NCBI GenBank assembly: GCA_034359265.1
Contig: CP136897.1
Span: forward strand, 31,483,501-31,547,500
Direction: 5' to 3'
Source: Canna indica
Lineage: Eukaryota > Streptophyta > Magnoliopsida > Zingiberales > Cannaceae
DNA: 64,000 nt
Shown here: in pieces, positions 21,028 to 33,058 of the stretch
Position numbering within the stretch: the stretch's first letter is position 1
How the letters are laid out: the number at the start of each line of letters is the position of its first letter
Notes under the pieces: generated by a model
Databases searched by the model: none
What the model was told of the DNA's origin: nothing
The model's input: only the letters and a program-made list of their open reading frames with translations
Program-made: the position numbers and the translations under genes

Positions 21028-21135
21028 GGTACAACACGAGGACTTCCCAGGGGGTCACCCATCCTAGAACTACTCTCGCCCAAGCACGCTTAACTTCGGA
21101 GTTCTGATGGGATCCGTTGCGTTAGTGCTGGTATG
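21028..21135 (-). pseudogene. 5'-truncated 5S gene, copy 48 (S1 junction, C35 kept)
   Basis: C114U, A77U, C28A; joined spacer cttattttttta as in copy 39, so 39 and 48 are sisters. Confidence 0.86.
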
Positions 21136-21337
21136 TTATTTTTCTTATTTTTTTACAAATTTTAATTTTTCGGGACGGTTGGTTGATCGAGCCGGCAGTA
21201 GAGGTTGCGGCCGGCCTAGCGCAGGCGATCAACAGCCAAGATTTATGACGACGACGTCGTCCGTCCTTAACGTTTGGTTAGAAAGATTGGTAAAAAAAAT
21301 GTTCTCGTTGTGCAATCAAATAGGTAGTAAAAAAAAA

Positions 21338-21454
21338 GGTGCAACGCGAGGACTTCCCAAGGGGTCACCCATCCAAGTACTACTCTCGCCCAAGCACCCT
21401 TAACTTCGGAGTTCTGATGGGATACGGTGCGTTAGTGCTGGTATTATCACACCC
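21338..21454 (-). rRNA. 5S rRNA: 5S rRNA gene, copy 49
   Basis: Full length; U109C, C95U, A80U, C57G, G31U, C10A, C6U. Confidence 0.88.
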
Positions 21455-21822
21455 GATATGCACTTCTGATCGTCGGCTAATAAGGGTGAGCGTCTGAGGG
21501 AGAGTTCGGGGGCATTTTCTTCGTCTCTTTGCGTGCCTTTCAGCGCCACGTGAAAAGCTGAAATCGGACAATAATGCACGGAGTTACGCCCGTTTTAAAC
21601 GAAAAATAATAATTGAAACGTTATTTTTCTTATTTATTTACAAATTTTAATTTTTCGGGTTGGTTGGTCGATCGAGCCGGCCGTAGAAGTTGCGGCGTGC
21701 CCCGCGCGGGCGATCGACAGCCAAGATTTATGGCGACGACGTCGTCCGTCCTTAACTTTTGGTTAGAAAGATCAGTAAAAAAAATGATCTCGTCGTGCAA
21801 TCAAATAGGTAGTAAAAGAAAA

Positions 21823-21939
21823 GGTGCAACACGAGAACTTCCCACGGGGTCACCCATCCTAGTACTACTCTCGCGCAAACACGCTTAACTTCGGAGTTCT
21901 GATGGGATCCGGTGCGTTAGTGGTGGTATGATCGCACCC
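21823..21939 (-). rRNA. 5S rRNA: 5S rRNA gene, copy 50
   Basis: Full length; C104U, C95G, G65C, C61U, G17C. T run interrupted by C (plus aaaagaaaa). Confidence 0.88.
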
Positions 21940-22307
21940 GTCATGCACTTCTTATATTCGGCTAATAAGGGTGAGCGTCCGAGGGACAGCTCGGGGTCAT
22001 TTTCTTCGTCTCTTCACGCGCCTTTCAGCGCAACGTGAAAAGCTGAAATCGGACAATAATGCACGGAGTTACGCCCGTTTTAAACGAAAAATAATAATTG
22101 AAATGTTATTTTTCTTATTTATTTTCAAATTTTAATTTTTCGTGTCGGTTGGTCGATCGAGCCGACCGTAGAGGTTGCGGCGGGCCCCGCGCGAGCGATC
22201 GACAACCAAGATTTATGGCGACGACGTCGTCCGTCCTTAACGTTTGGTTAGAAATATTGGTAAAAAAAATGATCTCGTCGTGCAATCAAATAGGTAGTAA
22301 AAAAACA

Positions 22308-22423
22308 AGTGCAACACGAGGACTTCCAGGGGGTCACCCATCCTAGTACTACTCTCGCCCAAGCACACTTAACTTCGGAGTTCTGATGGGATCCAGTGCA
22401 TTAGTGCTGGTATGATTGCACCC
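22308..22423 (-). rRNA. 5S rRNA: 5S rRNA gene, copy 51, 1-nt deletion
   Basis: 116 nt; one base lost near RNA 97-99, C117U, C57U, C29U, C24U, G7A. Last gene of the family II region. Confidence 0.87.
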
Positions 22424-22792
22424 GTCATGCAGTTCTGATCGTCGGCTAATAAGGGTGAGCGTCCGAGGGACAGCTCGGGGTCATTTTCTTCGTCTCTTCG
22501 CGCGCCTTTCAGCGCCACGTGAAAAGCTGAAATCGGACAATAATGCACGGAGTTACGCCCGTTTTAAACGAAAAATAATAATTGAAATGTTATTTTTCTT
22601 ATTTATTTACAAATTTTAATTTTTCGGGTCGGTTGGTCGATCGAGCCGTCCGTAGAGGTTGCGGCGGGCCCCGCGCGGGCGATCGACAGCCAAATTTTAT
22701 GTCGACGACGTCGTCCGTCCTTAACGTTTGGTTAGAAAGATTGGTAAAAAAAATGATCTCGTCGTGCAATCAAATAGGTAGTAAAAAAAAAA

Positions 22793-22909
22793 GGTGCAAC
22801 ACGAGGACTTCCCAGGGGGTCACCCATCCTAGTACTACTGTCGCCCAAGCACGCTTAACTTCGGAGTTCTGATGGGATCTGATGCGTTAGTGCTGGTATG
22901 ATCGCAACC
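22793..22909 (-). rRNA. 5S rRNA: 5S rRNA gene, copy 52
   Basis: Full length; G70C, G30A, C28U, G3U. Resembles copy 46. Confidence 0.9.
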
Positions 22910-23277
22910 GTTATGCACTTCTGATCGTCGGCTAATACGGGTGAGCGTCCGAGGGATAGCTCGGGGTCATTTTCTTCGTCTCTTCGCGCGCCTTTTAGCG
23001 CCACGTGAAAAGCTAAAATCGGACAATAATGCACGGACTTACGCCCGTTTTAAATGAAAAATAATAATTGAAATGTTATTTTTCTTATTTATTTACAAAT
23101 TTTAATTTTTCGGGTCCGTTGGTCGATCAAGCCGGACGTAGAGGTTGCGGCGGGCCCCGCGCGGGCGATCGACAGCCAAATTTTATGTCGACGACGTCGT
23201 CCGTCCTTAACGTTTGGTTAGAAAGATTGGTAAAAAAAATGATCTCGTCGTGCAATCAATTAGGTAGTATAAAAAAA

Positions 23278-23394
23278 GGTGCAACACGAGGACTTCCTAG
23301 GGGGTCACCCATCCTAGTACTACTCTCGCCCAAGCACACTTAACTTCGGAGTTCTGATGGGATTCGGTGCGTTAGTGCTGGTATGATCGCACCC
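23278..23394 (-). rRNA. 5S rRNA: 5S rRNA gene, copy 53
   Basis: Full length; G97A, C57U, G31A. Confidence 0.91.
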
Positions 23395-23762
23395 ATCATG
23401 CACTTCTGATCGTCGGCTAATAAGGGTGAGCGTCCGAGGGATAGCTCGGGGTCATTTTCTTCGTCTCTTCGCGCGCCTTTTAGCGCCACGTGAAAAGATG
23501 AAATCGGACAATAATGCATGGAGTTACGCCCGTTTTAAACAAAAAATAATAATTGAAATGTTATTTTTCTTATTTATTTACAAATTTTAATTTTTTGGGT
23601 CGGTTGGTCGATCGAGACGGCCGTAGAGGTTGCGGCGGACCCCGCGCGGGCGATCGACAGCCAAATTTTATGTCGACGACGTCGTCCGTCCTTAACGTTT
23701 GGTTAGAAAGATTGGTAAAAAAAATGATCTCGTCGTGCAATCAAATAGGTAGTAAAAAAAAA

Positions 23763-23879
23763 GGTGCAACAAGAGGACTTCCTAGGGGGTCACCCATCCT
23801 AGTACTACTCTCGCCCAAGCACACTTAACTTCGGAGTTCTGAAGGGATCTGGTGCGTTAGTGCTGGTATGATCGCACCC
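23763..23879 (-). rRNA. 5S rRNA: 5S rRNA gene, copy 54
   Basis: Full length; G108U, G97A, C57U, A37U, G30A. Confidence 0.9.
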
Positions 23880-24244
23880 ATCATGCACTTCTGATCGTCG
23901 GCTAATAAGGGTGAGCATCCGAGGGATAGCTCGGCGTCATTTTCTTCGTCGCTTCGCGCGCCTTTTAGCGCCACGTGAAAAGCTGAAATCGGACAATAAT
24001 GCACGGAGTTACGCCCTTTTTAAACGAAAAATAATTGAAATGTTATTTTTCTTATTTATTTACAAATTTTAATTTTTCGGGTCGGTTGGTCGATCGAGCC
24101 GGACGTAGAGGTTGCGGCGGGCCCCGCGCGGGCGATCGACAGCCAAATTTTATTTCGACGACATCGTCCGTCCTTAACGTTTGGTTAGAAAGATTGGTAA
24201 AAAAAATGATCTCGTCGTGCAATCAAATAGTTAGTAAAAAAAAA

Positions 24245-24361
24245 GCTGCAACACGAGGACTTCCCAGGGGTTCACCCATCCTAGTACTACTCTCGCCCAA
24301 GCACGCTTAACTTCGGAATTTTGATGGGATCCGGTGCGTTAGTGCTGATATGATCGCACCC
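24245..24361 (-). rRNA. 5S rRNA: 5S rRNA gene, copy 55
   Basis: Full length; C116G, C91A, C44U, G41A, C14U. Confidence 0.9.
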
Positions 24362-24729
24362 GTCATGCACTTCTGATCGTCGGCTAATAAGGGTGAGCGT
24401 CCGAGCGATAGCTCGGGGTCATTTTCTTCGTCTCTTCGCGCGCCTTTTAGCGCCACGTGAAAAGCTGAAATCGGACAATAATGCACGGAGTTACGCCCGT
24501 TTTAAACGAAAAATAATAATTGAAATGTTATTTTTCTTATTTATTTACAAATTTTAATTTTTCGGGTCGGTTGGTCGATCGAGCCGGCCGAGGAGGTTGC
24601 GGCGGGACCCGCGCGGGCGATCGACAGCCAAATTTTATGTCGACGACGTCGTCCGTCCTTAACGTTTGGTTAGAAAGATTGGTAAAAAAAATGATCTCGT
24701 CGTGCAATCAAATAGGTAGTAAAAAAAAA

Positions 24730-24843
24730 GGTGCAACACGAGGACTTCCCGGGTCACCCATCCTAGTACTACTCTCGCCCAAGCACGCTTAACTTCGGAG
24801 TTCTGATGGAATCCGGTGCGTTAGTGCTGGTATGATCACACCC
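24730..24843 (-). rRNA. 5S rRNA: 5S rRNA gene, copy 56, 3-nt deletion
   Basis: 114 nt: cccagggggtc on plus has become cccgggtc, removing three bases at RNA 94-96 and creating a SmaI-type site at the C-box edge. Also C34U, C6U. Confidence 0.89.
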
Positions 24844-25211
24844 GTCATGCACTTCTGATCGTCGGCTAATAAGGGTGAGCGTCCGAGGGATAGCTCGGGG
24901 TCATTTTCTTCGTCTCTTCGCACGCCTTTTAGCGCCACGTGAAAAGATGAAATCGGACAATAATGCACGGAGTTACGCCCGTTCTAAACGAAAAATAATA
25001 ATTGAAATGTTATTTTTCTTATTTATTTAAAAATTTTAATTTTTCGGGTCGGTTGGTCGATCGAGCCGGCCGTAGAGGTTGCGGCGGGCCCCGCTCGGGC
25101 GATCGACAGCCAAATCTTATGTCGACGACGTCGTCCGTCCTTAACGTTTGGTTAGAAAGATTGGTAAAAAAAATGATCTCGTCGTGCAATCAAATAGGTA
25201 GTAAAAAAAAA

Positions 25212-25325
25212 GGTGCAACACGAGGACTTCCCGGGTCACCCATCCTAGTACTACTCTCGCCCAAGCACGCTTAACTTCGGAGTTCTGATGGAATCCAGTG
25301 CGTTAGTGCTGGTATGATCACACCC
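25212..25325 (-). rRNA. 5S rRNA: 5S rRNA gene, copy 57, 3-nt deletion
   Basis: As copy 56 plus C29U; 482 bp on. Confidence 0.89.
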
Positions 25326-25693
25326 GTCATGCACTTCTGATCGTCGGCTAATAAGGGTGAGCGTCCGAGGGATAGCTCGGGGTCATTTTCTTCGTCTCTT
25401 CGCACGCCTTTTAGCGCCACGTGAAAAGATGAAATCGGACAATAATGCACGGAGTTACGCCCGTTCTAAACGAAAAATAATAATTGAAATGTTATTTTTC
25501 TTATTTATTTAAAAATTTTAATTTTTCGGGTCGGTTGGTCGATCGAGCCGGTCGTAGAGGTTGCGGCGGGCCCCGCTCGGGCGATCGAGAGCCAAATCTT
25601 ATGTCGACGACGTCGTCCGTCCTTAACGTTTGGTTAGAAAGATTGGTAAAAAAAATGATCTCGTCGTGCAATCAAATAGGTAGTAAAAAAAAA

Positions 25694-25807
25694 GGTGCAA
25701 CACGAGGACTTCCCGGGTCACCCATCCTAGTACTACTCTCACCCAAGCACGCTTAACTTCGGAGTTCTGATGGAATCCGGTGCGTTAGTGCTGGTATCAT
25801 CACACCC
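25694..25807 (-). rRNA. 5S rRNA: 5S rRNA gene, copy 58, 3-nt deletion
   Basis: As copy 56 plus C67U, C10G; third in a run of 482-bp units. Confidence 0.89.
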
Positions 25808-26175
25808 GTCATGCACTTCTGATCGTCGGCTAATAAGGGTGTGCGTCCGAGGGATAGCTCGGGGTCATTTTCTTCGTCTCTTCGCGCGCCTTTTAGCGCC
25901 ACGTGAAAAGCTGAAATCGGACAATAATGCACGGAGTTACGCCCGTTTTAAACGAAAAATAATAATTGAAATGTTATTTTTCTTATTTATTTACAAATTT
26001 TAAGTTTTCGGGTCGGTTGGTCGATCGAGCCGGCCGTAGAGGTTACGGCGGGCCCTGCGCGGGCGATCGACAGCCAAATTTTATGTCGACGACGTCGTCC
26101 GTCCTTAACGTTTTGTTAGAAAGATTGGTAAAAATAATGATCTCGTCGTGCAATCAAATAGGTAGTAAAAAACAA

Positions 26176-26292
26176 GGTGCAACACGAGGACTTCCCAGGG
26201 GGTCACCCATCCTAGTACTACTCTCGCCCAAGCACGCTTAACTTCGGAGTTTTGATGGGATCCGGTGCGTTAGTGCTGGTATGATCGCACCC
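26176..26292 (-). rRNA. 5S rRNA: 5S rRNA gene, copy 59
   Basis: Full length; only G41A in the gene, but the T run is split (plus aaaaaacaagg). Confidence 0.92.
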
Positions 26293-26660
26293 GTCGTGCA
26301 CTTCTGATCGTCGGCTAATAAGGGTGAGCGTCCGAGGGATAGCTCGGGGTCATTTTCTTCGTCTCTTCGCGCGCCTTTTAGCGCCACGTGAAAAGATGAA
26401 ATCGGACAATAATGCACGAACTTACGCCGGTTTTAAACGAAAAATAATAATTGAAATATTATTTTTCTTATTTATTTACAAATTTTAATTTTTCGGGTCG
26501 GTTGGTCGATCCAGCCGGCCGTAGAGCTTGCGGCGGGACCCGCGCGGGCGATCGAGAGCCAAATTTTATGTCGACGACGTCGTCCGTCCTTAACGTTTGG
26601 TTAGAAAGATTGGTAAAAAAAATGATCTCGTCGTGCAATCAAATAGGTAGTAAAAAAAAA

Positions 26661-26777
26661 GGTGCAACACGAGGACTTCCCAGGGGGTCACCCATCCTAG
26701 TAGTACTCTCGCCCAAGCACGCTTAACTTCGGAGTTTTGATGGGATCCGGTGCGTTAGTGCTGGTATGATCGCACCC
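26661..26777 (-). rRNA. 5S rRNA: 5S rRNA gene, copy 60
   Basis: Full length; G75C, G41A. Confidence 0.92.
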
Positions 26778-27143
26778 GTCGTGCACTTCTGATCGTCGGC
26801 TAATAAGGGTGAGCGTCCGAGGGATAGCTCGGGGTCATTTTCTTCGTCTCTTCGCGCGCCTTTTAGCGCCACGTGAAAAGCTGAAATCGGACAATAATGC
26901 ACGGAGTTACGCCCGTTTTAAACGAAAAATAACAATTGAAATGTTATTTTTCTTACTTATTTACAAATTTTAATTTTTCGGGTCGGTTGGTCGATCGAGC
27001 CGGCCGTAGAGTTTGCGGCGGGCCCCGCGCGGGCGATCGATAGCCAAATTTTATGTCGACGACGTCGTCTGTCCTTCACGTTTGGTTAGAAAGATTTGTA
27101 AAAAAAGATCTCGTCGTGCAATCAAATAGGTAGTAAAAAAAAA

Positions 27144-27259
27144 GGTGCAACACGAGGACTTCCCAGGTGTCACCCATCCTAGTACTACTCTCGCCCAAGC
27201 ACGCTTAACTTCGGAGTTTTGATGGGATCCGGTGCGTTAGTGATGGTATGATCGCACCC
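27144..27259 (-). rRNA. 5S rRNA: 5S rRNA gene, copy 61, 1-nt deletion
   Basis: 116 nt (cccaggtgtcac on plus); G41A, G17U. Upstream flank has gatagcccgg. Confidence 0.89.
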
Positions 27260-27624
27260 ATCGTGCACTTCTGATCGTCGACTAATAAGGGTGAGCGTCC
27301 GAGGGATAGCCCGGGGTCATTTTCTTCGTCTCTTCGTGCCTTTTAGCGCCACGTGAAAAGCTCAAATCGGACAATAATGCACGGAGTTACGCCCGTTTTA
27401 AACAAAAATAATAATTGAAATGTTATTTTTCTTATTTATTTACAAATTTTAATTTTTCGGGTCGGTTGGTCGATCGAGCCGGCCGTAGAGGTTGCGGCTG
27501 GCCCCGCGCGGTCGATCGACAGCGAAATTTTATGTCGACGACGTCGTCCGTCCTTAACGTTTGGTTAGAAAGATTAGTAAAAAAAATGATCTCGTCGTGC
27601 AATCAAATAGGTAGTAAAAAAAAA

Positions 27625-27741
27625 GATGCAACACGAGGACTTCCCAGGGGTTCACCCATCCTAGTACTACTCTCGCCCAAGCACGCTTAACTTCGGAGTT
27701 CTGATGGGATCCGGTGCGTTAGTGCTGGTATGAAAGCACCC
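27625..27741 (-). rRNA. 5S rRNA: 5S rRNA gene, copy 62
   Basis: Full length; C116U, C91A, A8U, G7U. Confidence 0.9.
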
Positions 27742-28109
27742 GTCACGCACTTCTGATAGTCGGCTAATAAGGGTGAGCGTCCGAGGGATTGCTCGGGGTC
27801 ATTTTCTTCGTCTCTTCGCGCGCCTTTTAGCGCCACGTGAAAAGATGAAATCGGACAATAATGCACGAAGTTACGCCCGTTTTAAACGAAAAGTAATAAT
27901 TGAAATGTTATTTTTCTTATTTATTTACAAATTTTAACTTTTCGAGTCGGTTGGTCGATCGAGCCGGCCGAAGAGGTTGCGGCGGGCCCCGCGCGGGCGA
28001 TCGAGAGCCAAATTTTATGTCGACGACGTCGTCCGTCCTTAACGTTTGGTTAGAAAGATTGGTAAAAAAAATGATCTCGTCGTTCAATCAAATAGGTAGT
28101 AAAAAAAAA

Positions 28110-28226
28110 GATGCAACACGAGGACTTCCCAGGCGGTCACCCATCCTAGTACTACTCTCGCCCAAGCACGCTTAACTTCAGAGTTCTGATGGGATCCGGT
28201 GCGTTAGTGTTGGTATGATCGCAACC
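28110..28226 (-). rRNA. 5S rRNA: 5S rRNA gene, copy 63
   Basis: Full length; C116U, C93G, C47U, G17A, G3U. Confidence 0.9.
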
Positions 28227-28581
28227 GTCGTGCACTTCTGATCGTCGGCTAATAAGGGTGAGCGTCCGAGGGATAGCTCAGGGTCATTTTCTTCGTCTCT
28301 TCGCGCGCCTTTTAGCGCCACGTGAAAAGCTGAAATCGGACAATAATGCACGGAGTTACGCCCGTTTTAAACGAAAAATAATAATTGAAATGTTATTTTT
28401 CTTATTTATTTACATATTTTAATTTTTCGGGTCGGTTGGTCGATCGAGCCTGCCGTAGAGGTTGCGGCAGGCCCCGCGCGGGCGATCGACAGCCAAATTT
28501 TTTATCGACGACGTCGTCCGTCCTTAACGTTTGGTAAAAAAAATGATCTCGTCGTGCAATCAAATAAGTAGTAAAAAAAAA

Positions 28582-28698
28582 GGTGCAACACGAGGACTTC
28601 CCAGGGGGTCACCCATCCTAGTACTACTCTCGCCCAAGCACGCTTAACTTTGGAGTTCTGATGGGATCCGGTGCATTAGTGCTGGTATGATCGCACCC
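28582..28698 (-). rRNA. 5S rRNA: 5S rRNA gene, copy 64
   Basis: Full length; G48A, C24U. The 3' spacer lost about 13 bp (ggtaaaaaaaa follows acgtt directly). Confidence 0.91.
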
Positions 28699-29062
28699 TT
28701 CGTGCACTTCTGATCGTCGGCTAATAAGGGTGAGCGTCCGAGGGATAGCCCGGGGTCATTTTCAACGTCTCTACGCGCATTTAGCGTCACGTGAAAAGCT
28801 AAAATCGGACAATAATGCACGGAGTTACGCCCGTTTTAATCAAAAATAATAATTGAAATGTTATTTTTCTTATTTATTTACAAATTTTAATTTTTCGGGT
28901 CGGTTGGTCGATCGAGCCGACCGTAGAGGTTGCGGCGGGCCCCGCGCGGGCGATCGACAGCGAAATTTTATGTCGACGACGTCGTCCGTCCTTAACGTTT
29001 GGTTAGAAAGATTAGTAAAAAAAATTATCTCGTCGTGCAATCAAATAGGTAGTAAAAAAAAA

Positions 29063-29179
29063 GATACAACACGAGGACTTCCCAGGGGTTCACCCATCCT
29101 AGTACTACTCTCGCCCAAGCACGCTTAACTTCGGAGTTCTGATGGGATCCGGTGCGTTAGTGCTGGTATGAAAGCACCC
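29063..29179 (-). rRNA. 5S rRNA: 5S rRNA gene, copy 65
   Basis: Full length; C116U, C114U, C91A, A8U, G7U. Counterpart of copy 62 at 1,438 bp. Confidence 0.9.
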
Positions 29180-29547
29180 GTCATGCACTTCTGATCGTCG
29201 ACTAATAAGGGTGAGCGTCCGAGGGATTGCTCGGGGTCATTTTCTTCGTCTCTTCGCGCGCCTTTTAGCGCCACGTGAAAAGATGAAATCGGACAATAAT
29301 GCACGAAGTTACGCCCGTTTTAAACGAAAAATAATAAATGAAATGTTATTTTTCTTATTTATTTACAAATTTTAATTTTTCGGGTCGGTTGGTCGATCGA
29401 GCCGGCCGTAGAGGTTGCGGCGGGCCCCGCGCGGGCGATCGACAGCCAAATTTTATGTCGACGACGTCGTCCGTCCTTAACGTTTGGTTAGAAAGATTGG
29501 TAAAAAAAATGATCTCGTCGTGCAATCAAATAGGTAGTAAAAAAAAA

Positions 29548-29664
29548 GATGCAACACGAGGACTTCCCAAGGGTTCACCCATCCTAGTACTACTCTCGCC
29601 CAAGCACGCTTAACTTCGGAGTTCTGATGGGATCCGGTGCGTTAGTGCTGGTATGAAAGCACCC
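29548..29664 (-). rRNA. 5S rRNA: 5S rRNA gene, copy 66
   Basis: Full length; C116U, C95U, C91A, A8U, G7U. Confidence 0.9.
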
Positions 29665-30031
29665 GTAATGCACTTCTGATCGTCGGCTAATAAGGGTGAG
29701 CGTCCGAGGGATTGATCGGGGTCATTTTCTTCGTCTCTTCGCGCGCCATTTATCGCAACGTGAAAAGATGAAATCGGACAATAATGCACGAAGTTACGCC
29801 CGTTTTAAACGAAAAATAATAAATAAAATGTTATTTTTCATATTTATTTACAAATTTTAATTTTTCGGGTCGGTTGGTCGATCGAGCCGGCCGTAGAGGT
29901 TGCGGCAGGCCCCGCGCGGGCGATCGACAGCCAAATTTTATGTCGAGACGTCGTCCGTCCTTAACGTTTGGTTTGAAAGATTGGTAAAAAAAATGATCTC
30001 GTCGTGCAATCAAATATGTAGTAAAAAAAAA

Positions 30032-30148
30032 GGTGCAACACGAGGACTTCCCAGGGGGTCACCCATCCTAGTACTACTCTCGCCCAAGCACGCTTATCTT
30101 CGGAGTTCTGATGGGATCCGGTGCGTTAGTGCTGGTATGATCGCACCC
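30032..30148 (-). rRNA. 5S rRNA: 5S rRNA gene, copy 67
   Basis: Full length; single change U52A in the A box. Confidence 0.92.
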
Positions 30149-30516
30149 GTCGTGCACTTCTGATCGTCGGCTAATAAGGTTGAACGTCCGAGGGATAGCT
30201 CGGGGTCATTTTCTTCGTCTCTTCGCGCGCCTTTTAGCGCCACGTGAAAAGATGAAATCGGACAATAATGCACGAAGTTACGCCCGTTTTAAATGAAAAA
30301 TAATAAATGAAATGTTATTTTTCTTATTTATTTACAAATTTTAATTTTTCGGGTCGGTTGGTCGATCGAGCCGGCCGTAGAGGTTGCGGCGGGCCCCGCG
30401 CGGGCGATCGACAGCCAAATTTTATGTCGATGACGTCGTCCGTCCTTAACGTTTGGTTAGAAAGATTGGTAAAAAAAATGATCTCGTCGTGCAATCAAAT
30501 AGGTAGTAAAAAAAAA

Positions 30517-30633
30517 GATGCAACACGAGGACTTCCCAGGGGGTCACCCATCCTAGTACTACTTTCGCCCAAGCACGCTTAACTTCGGAGTTCTGATGGG
30601 ATCCGGTGCGTTTGTGCTGGTATGATCGAACCC
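30517..30633 (-). rRNA. 5S rRNA: 5S rRNA gene, copy 68
   Basis: Full length; C116U, G70A, U21A, G5U. First of the U21A/G5U sub-family (30.5-34.6 kb). Confidence 0.91.
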
Positions 30634-31001
30634 GTGATGCACTTCTGATCGTCGGCTAATAAGGGTGACCGTCCGAGGGATAGCTCGGGGTCATTTTCTT
30701 CGTCTCTTCGGGCTCCTTTTAACGCCACGTGAAAAGCTGAAATCGGATAATAATGCACGGAGTTACGCCCGTTTTAAACGAAAAATAATAATTGAAATGT
30801 TATTTTTCTTATTTATTTACAAATTTTAAATTTTTGGGTCGGTTGGTCGATTGAGCCGGCCGTAGAGGTTGCGGCGGGCCCCGCGCGGACGATCCACAGC
30901 CAAATTTTATGTCGACGACGTCGTCCGTCCTTAACGTTTGGTTAGAAAGATTGGTAAAAAAAATGATCTCGTCGTGCAATCAAATAGGTAGTAAAAAAAA
31001 A

Positions 31002-31118
31002 GGTGCAACACGAGGACTTCCCAGGGGGTCACCCATCATAGTACTACTTTCGCCCAAGCACGCTTAACTTCGGAGTTCTGATGGGATCCGGTGCGTTTGT
31101 GCTGGTATTGTCGAACCC
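31002..31118 (-). rRNA. 5S rRNA: 5S rRNA gene, copy 69
   Basis: Full length; G81U, G70A, U21A, C10A, U9C, G5U. Confidence 0.9.
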
Positions 31119-31486
31119 GTGATGCACTTCTGATCGTCGGCTAATAAGGGTGACCGTCCGAGGGATAGCTTGGGGTCATTTTCTTCGTCTCTTCGCGCGC
31201 CTTTTAGCGCCACGTGAAAAGCTGAAATCGGACAATAATGCACGGAGTTACACCCGTTTTAAACGAAAAATAATAATAGAAATGTTATTTTTCTTATTTA
31301 TTTACAAATTTTAATTTTTCGGGTCGGTTGGTCGATTGAGCCGGCCGTAGAGGTTGCGGCGGGCCCCGCGCGGACGATCCACAGCCAAATTTTATGTCGA
31401 CGACGTCGTCCGTCCTTAACGTTTGGTTAGAAAGATTGGTAAAAAAAATGATCTCGTCGTCCAATCAAATAGGTAGTAAAAAAAAA

Positions 31487-31603
31487 GGTGCAACACGAGG
31501 ACTTCCCAGGGGGTCACCCATCCTAGTACTACTCTCGCCCAAGCACGCTTAACTTCGGAGTTCTTATGGGATCCGATGCGTTAGTGCTGGTATGATCGCA
31601 CCC
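31487..31603 (-). rRNA. 5S rRNA: 5S rRNA gene, copy 70
   Basis: Full length; C39A, C28U. Confidence 0.91.
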
Positions 31604-31971
31604 GTCGTGCACTTCTGATCGTCGGCTAATAAGGTTGAGCGTCCGAGGGATAGCTCGGGGTCATTTTCTTCGTCTCTTCGCGCGCCTTTTAGCGCCACGT
31701 GAAAAGATGAAATCGGACAATAATGCACGAAGTTACGCCCGTTTTAAATGAAAAATAATAAATGAAATGTTATTTTTCTTATTTATTTACAAATTTTAAT
31801 TTTTCGGGTCGGTTTGTCGATCGAGCCGGCCGTAGAGGTTGCGGCGGGCCCCGCGCGGGCGATCGACAGCCAAATTTTATGTCGATGACGTCGTCCGTCC
31901 TTAACGTTTGGTTAGAAAGATTGGTAAAAAAAATGATCTCGTCGTGCAATCAAATAGGTAGTAAAAAAAAA

Positions 31972-32088
31972 GGTGCAACACGAGGACTTCCCAGGGGGTC
32001 ACCCATCCTAGTACTACTTTCGCCCAAGCACGCTTAACTTCGGAGTTCTGATGGGATCCGGTGCGTTTGTGCTGGTATGATCGAACCC
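31972..32088 (-). rRNA. 5S rRNA: 5S rRNA gene, copy 71
   Basis: Full length; G70A, U21A, G5U. Confidence 0.91.
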
Positions 32089-32456
32089 GTGATGCACTTC
32101 TGATCGTCGGCTAATAAGGGTGACCATCCGAGGGATAGCTCGGGGTCATTTTCTTCGTCTCTTCGCGCGCCTTTTAGCGCCACGTGAAAAGCTGAAATCG
32201 GACAATAATGCACGAAGTTATGCCCGTTTTAAACGAAAAATAATAATTGAAATGTTATTTTTCTTATTTATTTACAAATTTTAATTTTTCGGGTCGGTTG
32301 GTCGATTGAGCCGGCCGTAGAGGTTGCGGCGGGACCCGCGCGGACGATCCACAGCCAAATTTTATGTCGACGACGTCGTCCGTCCTTAACGTTTGGTTAG
32401 AAAGATTGGTAAAAAAAATGATCTCGTCGTGCAATCAAATAGGTAGTAAAAAAAAA

Positions 32457-32573
32457 GGTGCAACACGAGGACTTCCCAGGGGGTCACCCATCCTAGTACT
32501 ACTTTCGCCCAAGCACGCTTAACTTCAGAGTTCTGATGGGATCCGGTGCGTTTGTGCTGGTATGATCGAACCC
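32457..32573 (-). rRNA. 5S rRNA: 5S rRNA gene, copy 72
   Basis: Full length; G70A, C47U, U21A, G5U. Confidence 0.91.
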
Positions 32574-32941
32574 GTGATGCACTTCTGATCGACGGCTAAT
32601 AAGGGTGACCGTCCGAGGGATAGCTCGGGGTCATTTTCTTCGTCTCTTCGCGCGCCTTTTAGCGTTACGTGAAAAGCTGAAATCGGACAATAATGCACGG
32701 AGTTACGCCCGTTTTAAACGAAAAATAATAATTGAAATGTTATTTTTCTTATTTATTTACAAATTTTAATTTTTCGGGTCAGTTGGTCGATTGAGCCGGT
32801 CGTAGAGGTTGAGGCGGGCCCCGCGCGGACGATCCACAGCCAAATTTTATGTCGACGACGTCGTCCGTCCTTAACGTTTGGTTAGAAAGATTGGTAAAAA
32901 AAATGATCTCGTCGTGCAATCAAATAGGTAGTAAAAAAAAA

Positions 32942-33058
32942 GGTGCAACACGAGGACTTCCCAGGGGGTCACCCATCCTAGTACTACTCTCGCCCAAGCA
33001 AGCTTAACTTCGTAGTTCTTTTGGGATCCGATCCATTTGTGCTGGTATGATCGAACCC
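32942..33058 (-). rRNA. 5S rRNA: 5S rRNA gene, copy 73
   Basis: Full length; G58U, C46A, C39A, U38A, C28U, C26G, C24U, U21A, G5U. Identical variant set in copy 75, 969 bp on. Confidence 0.89.
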
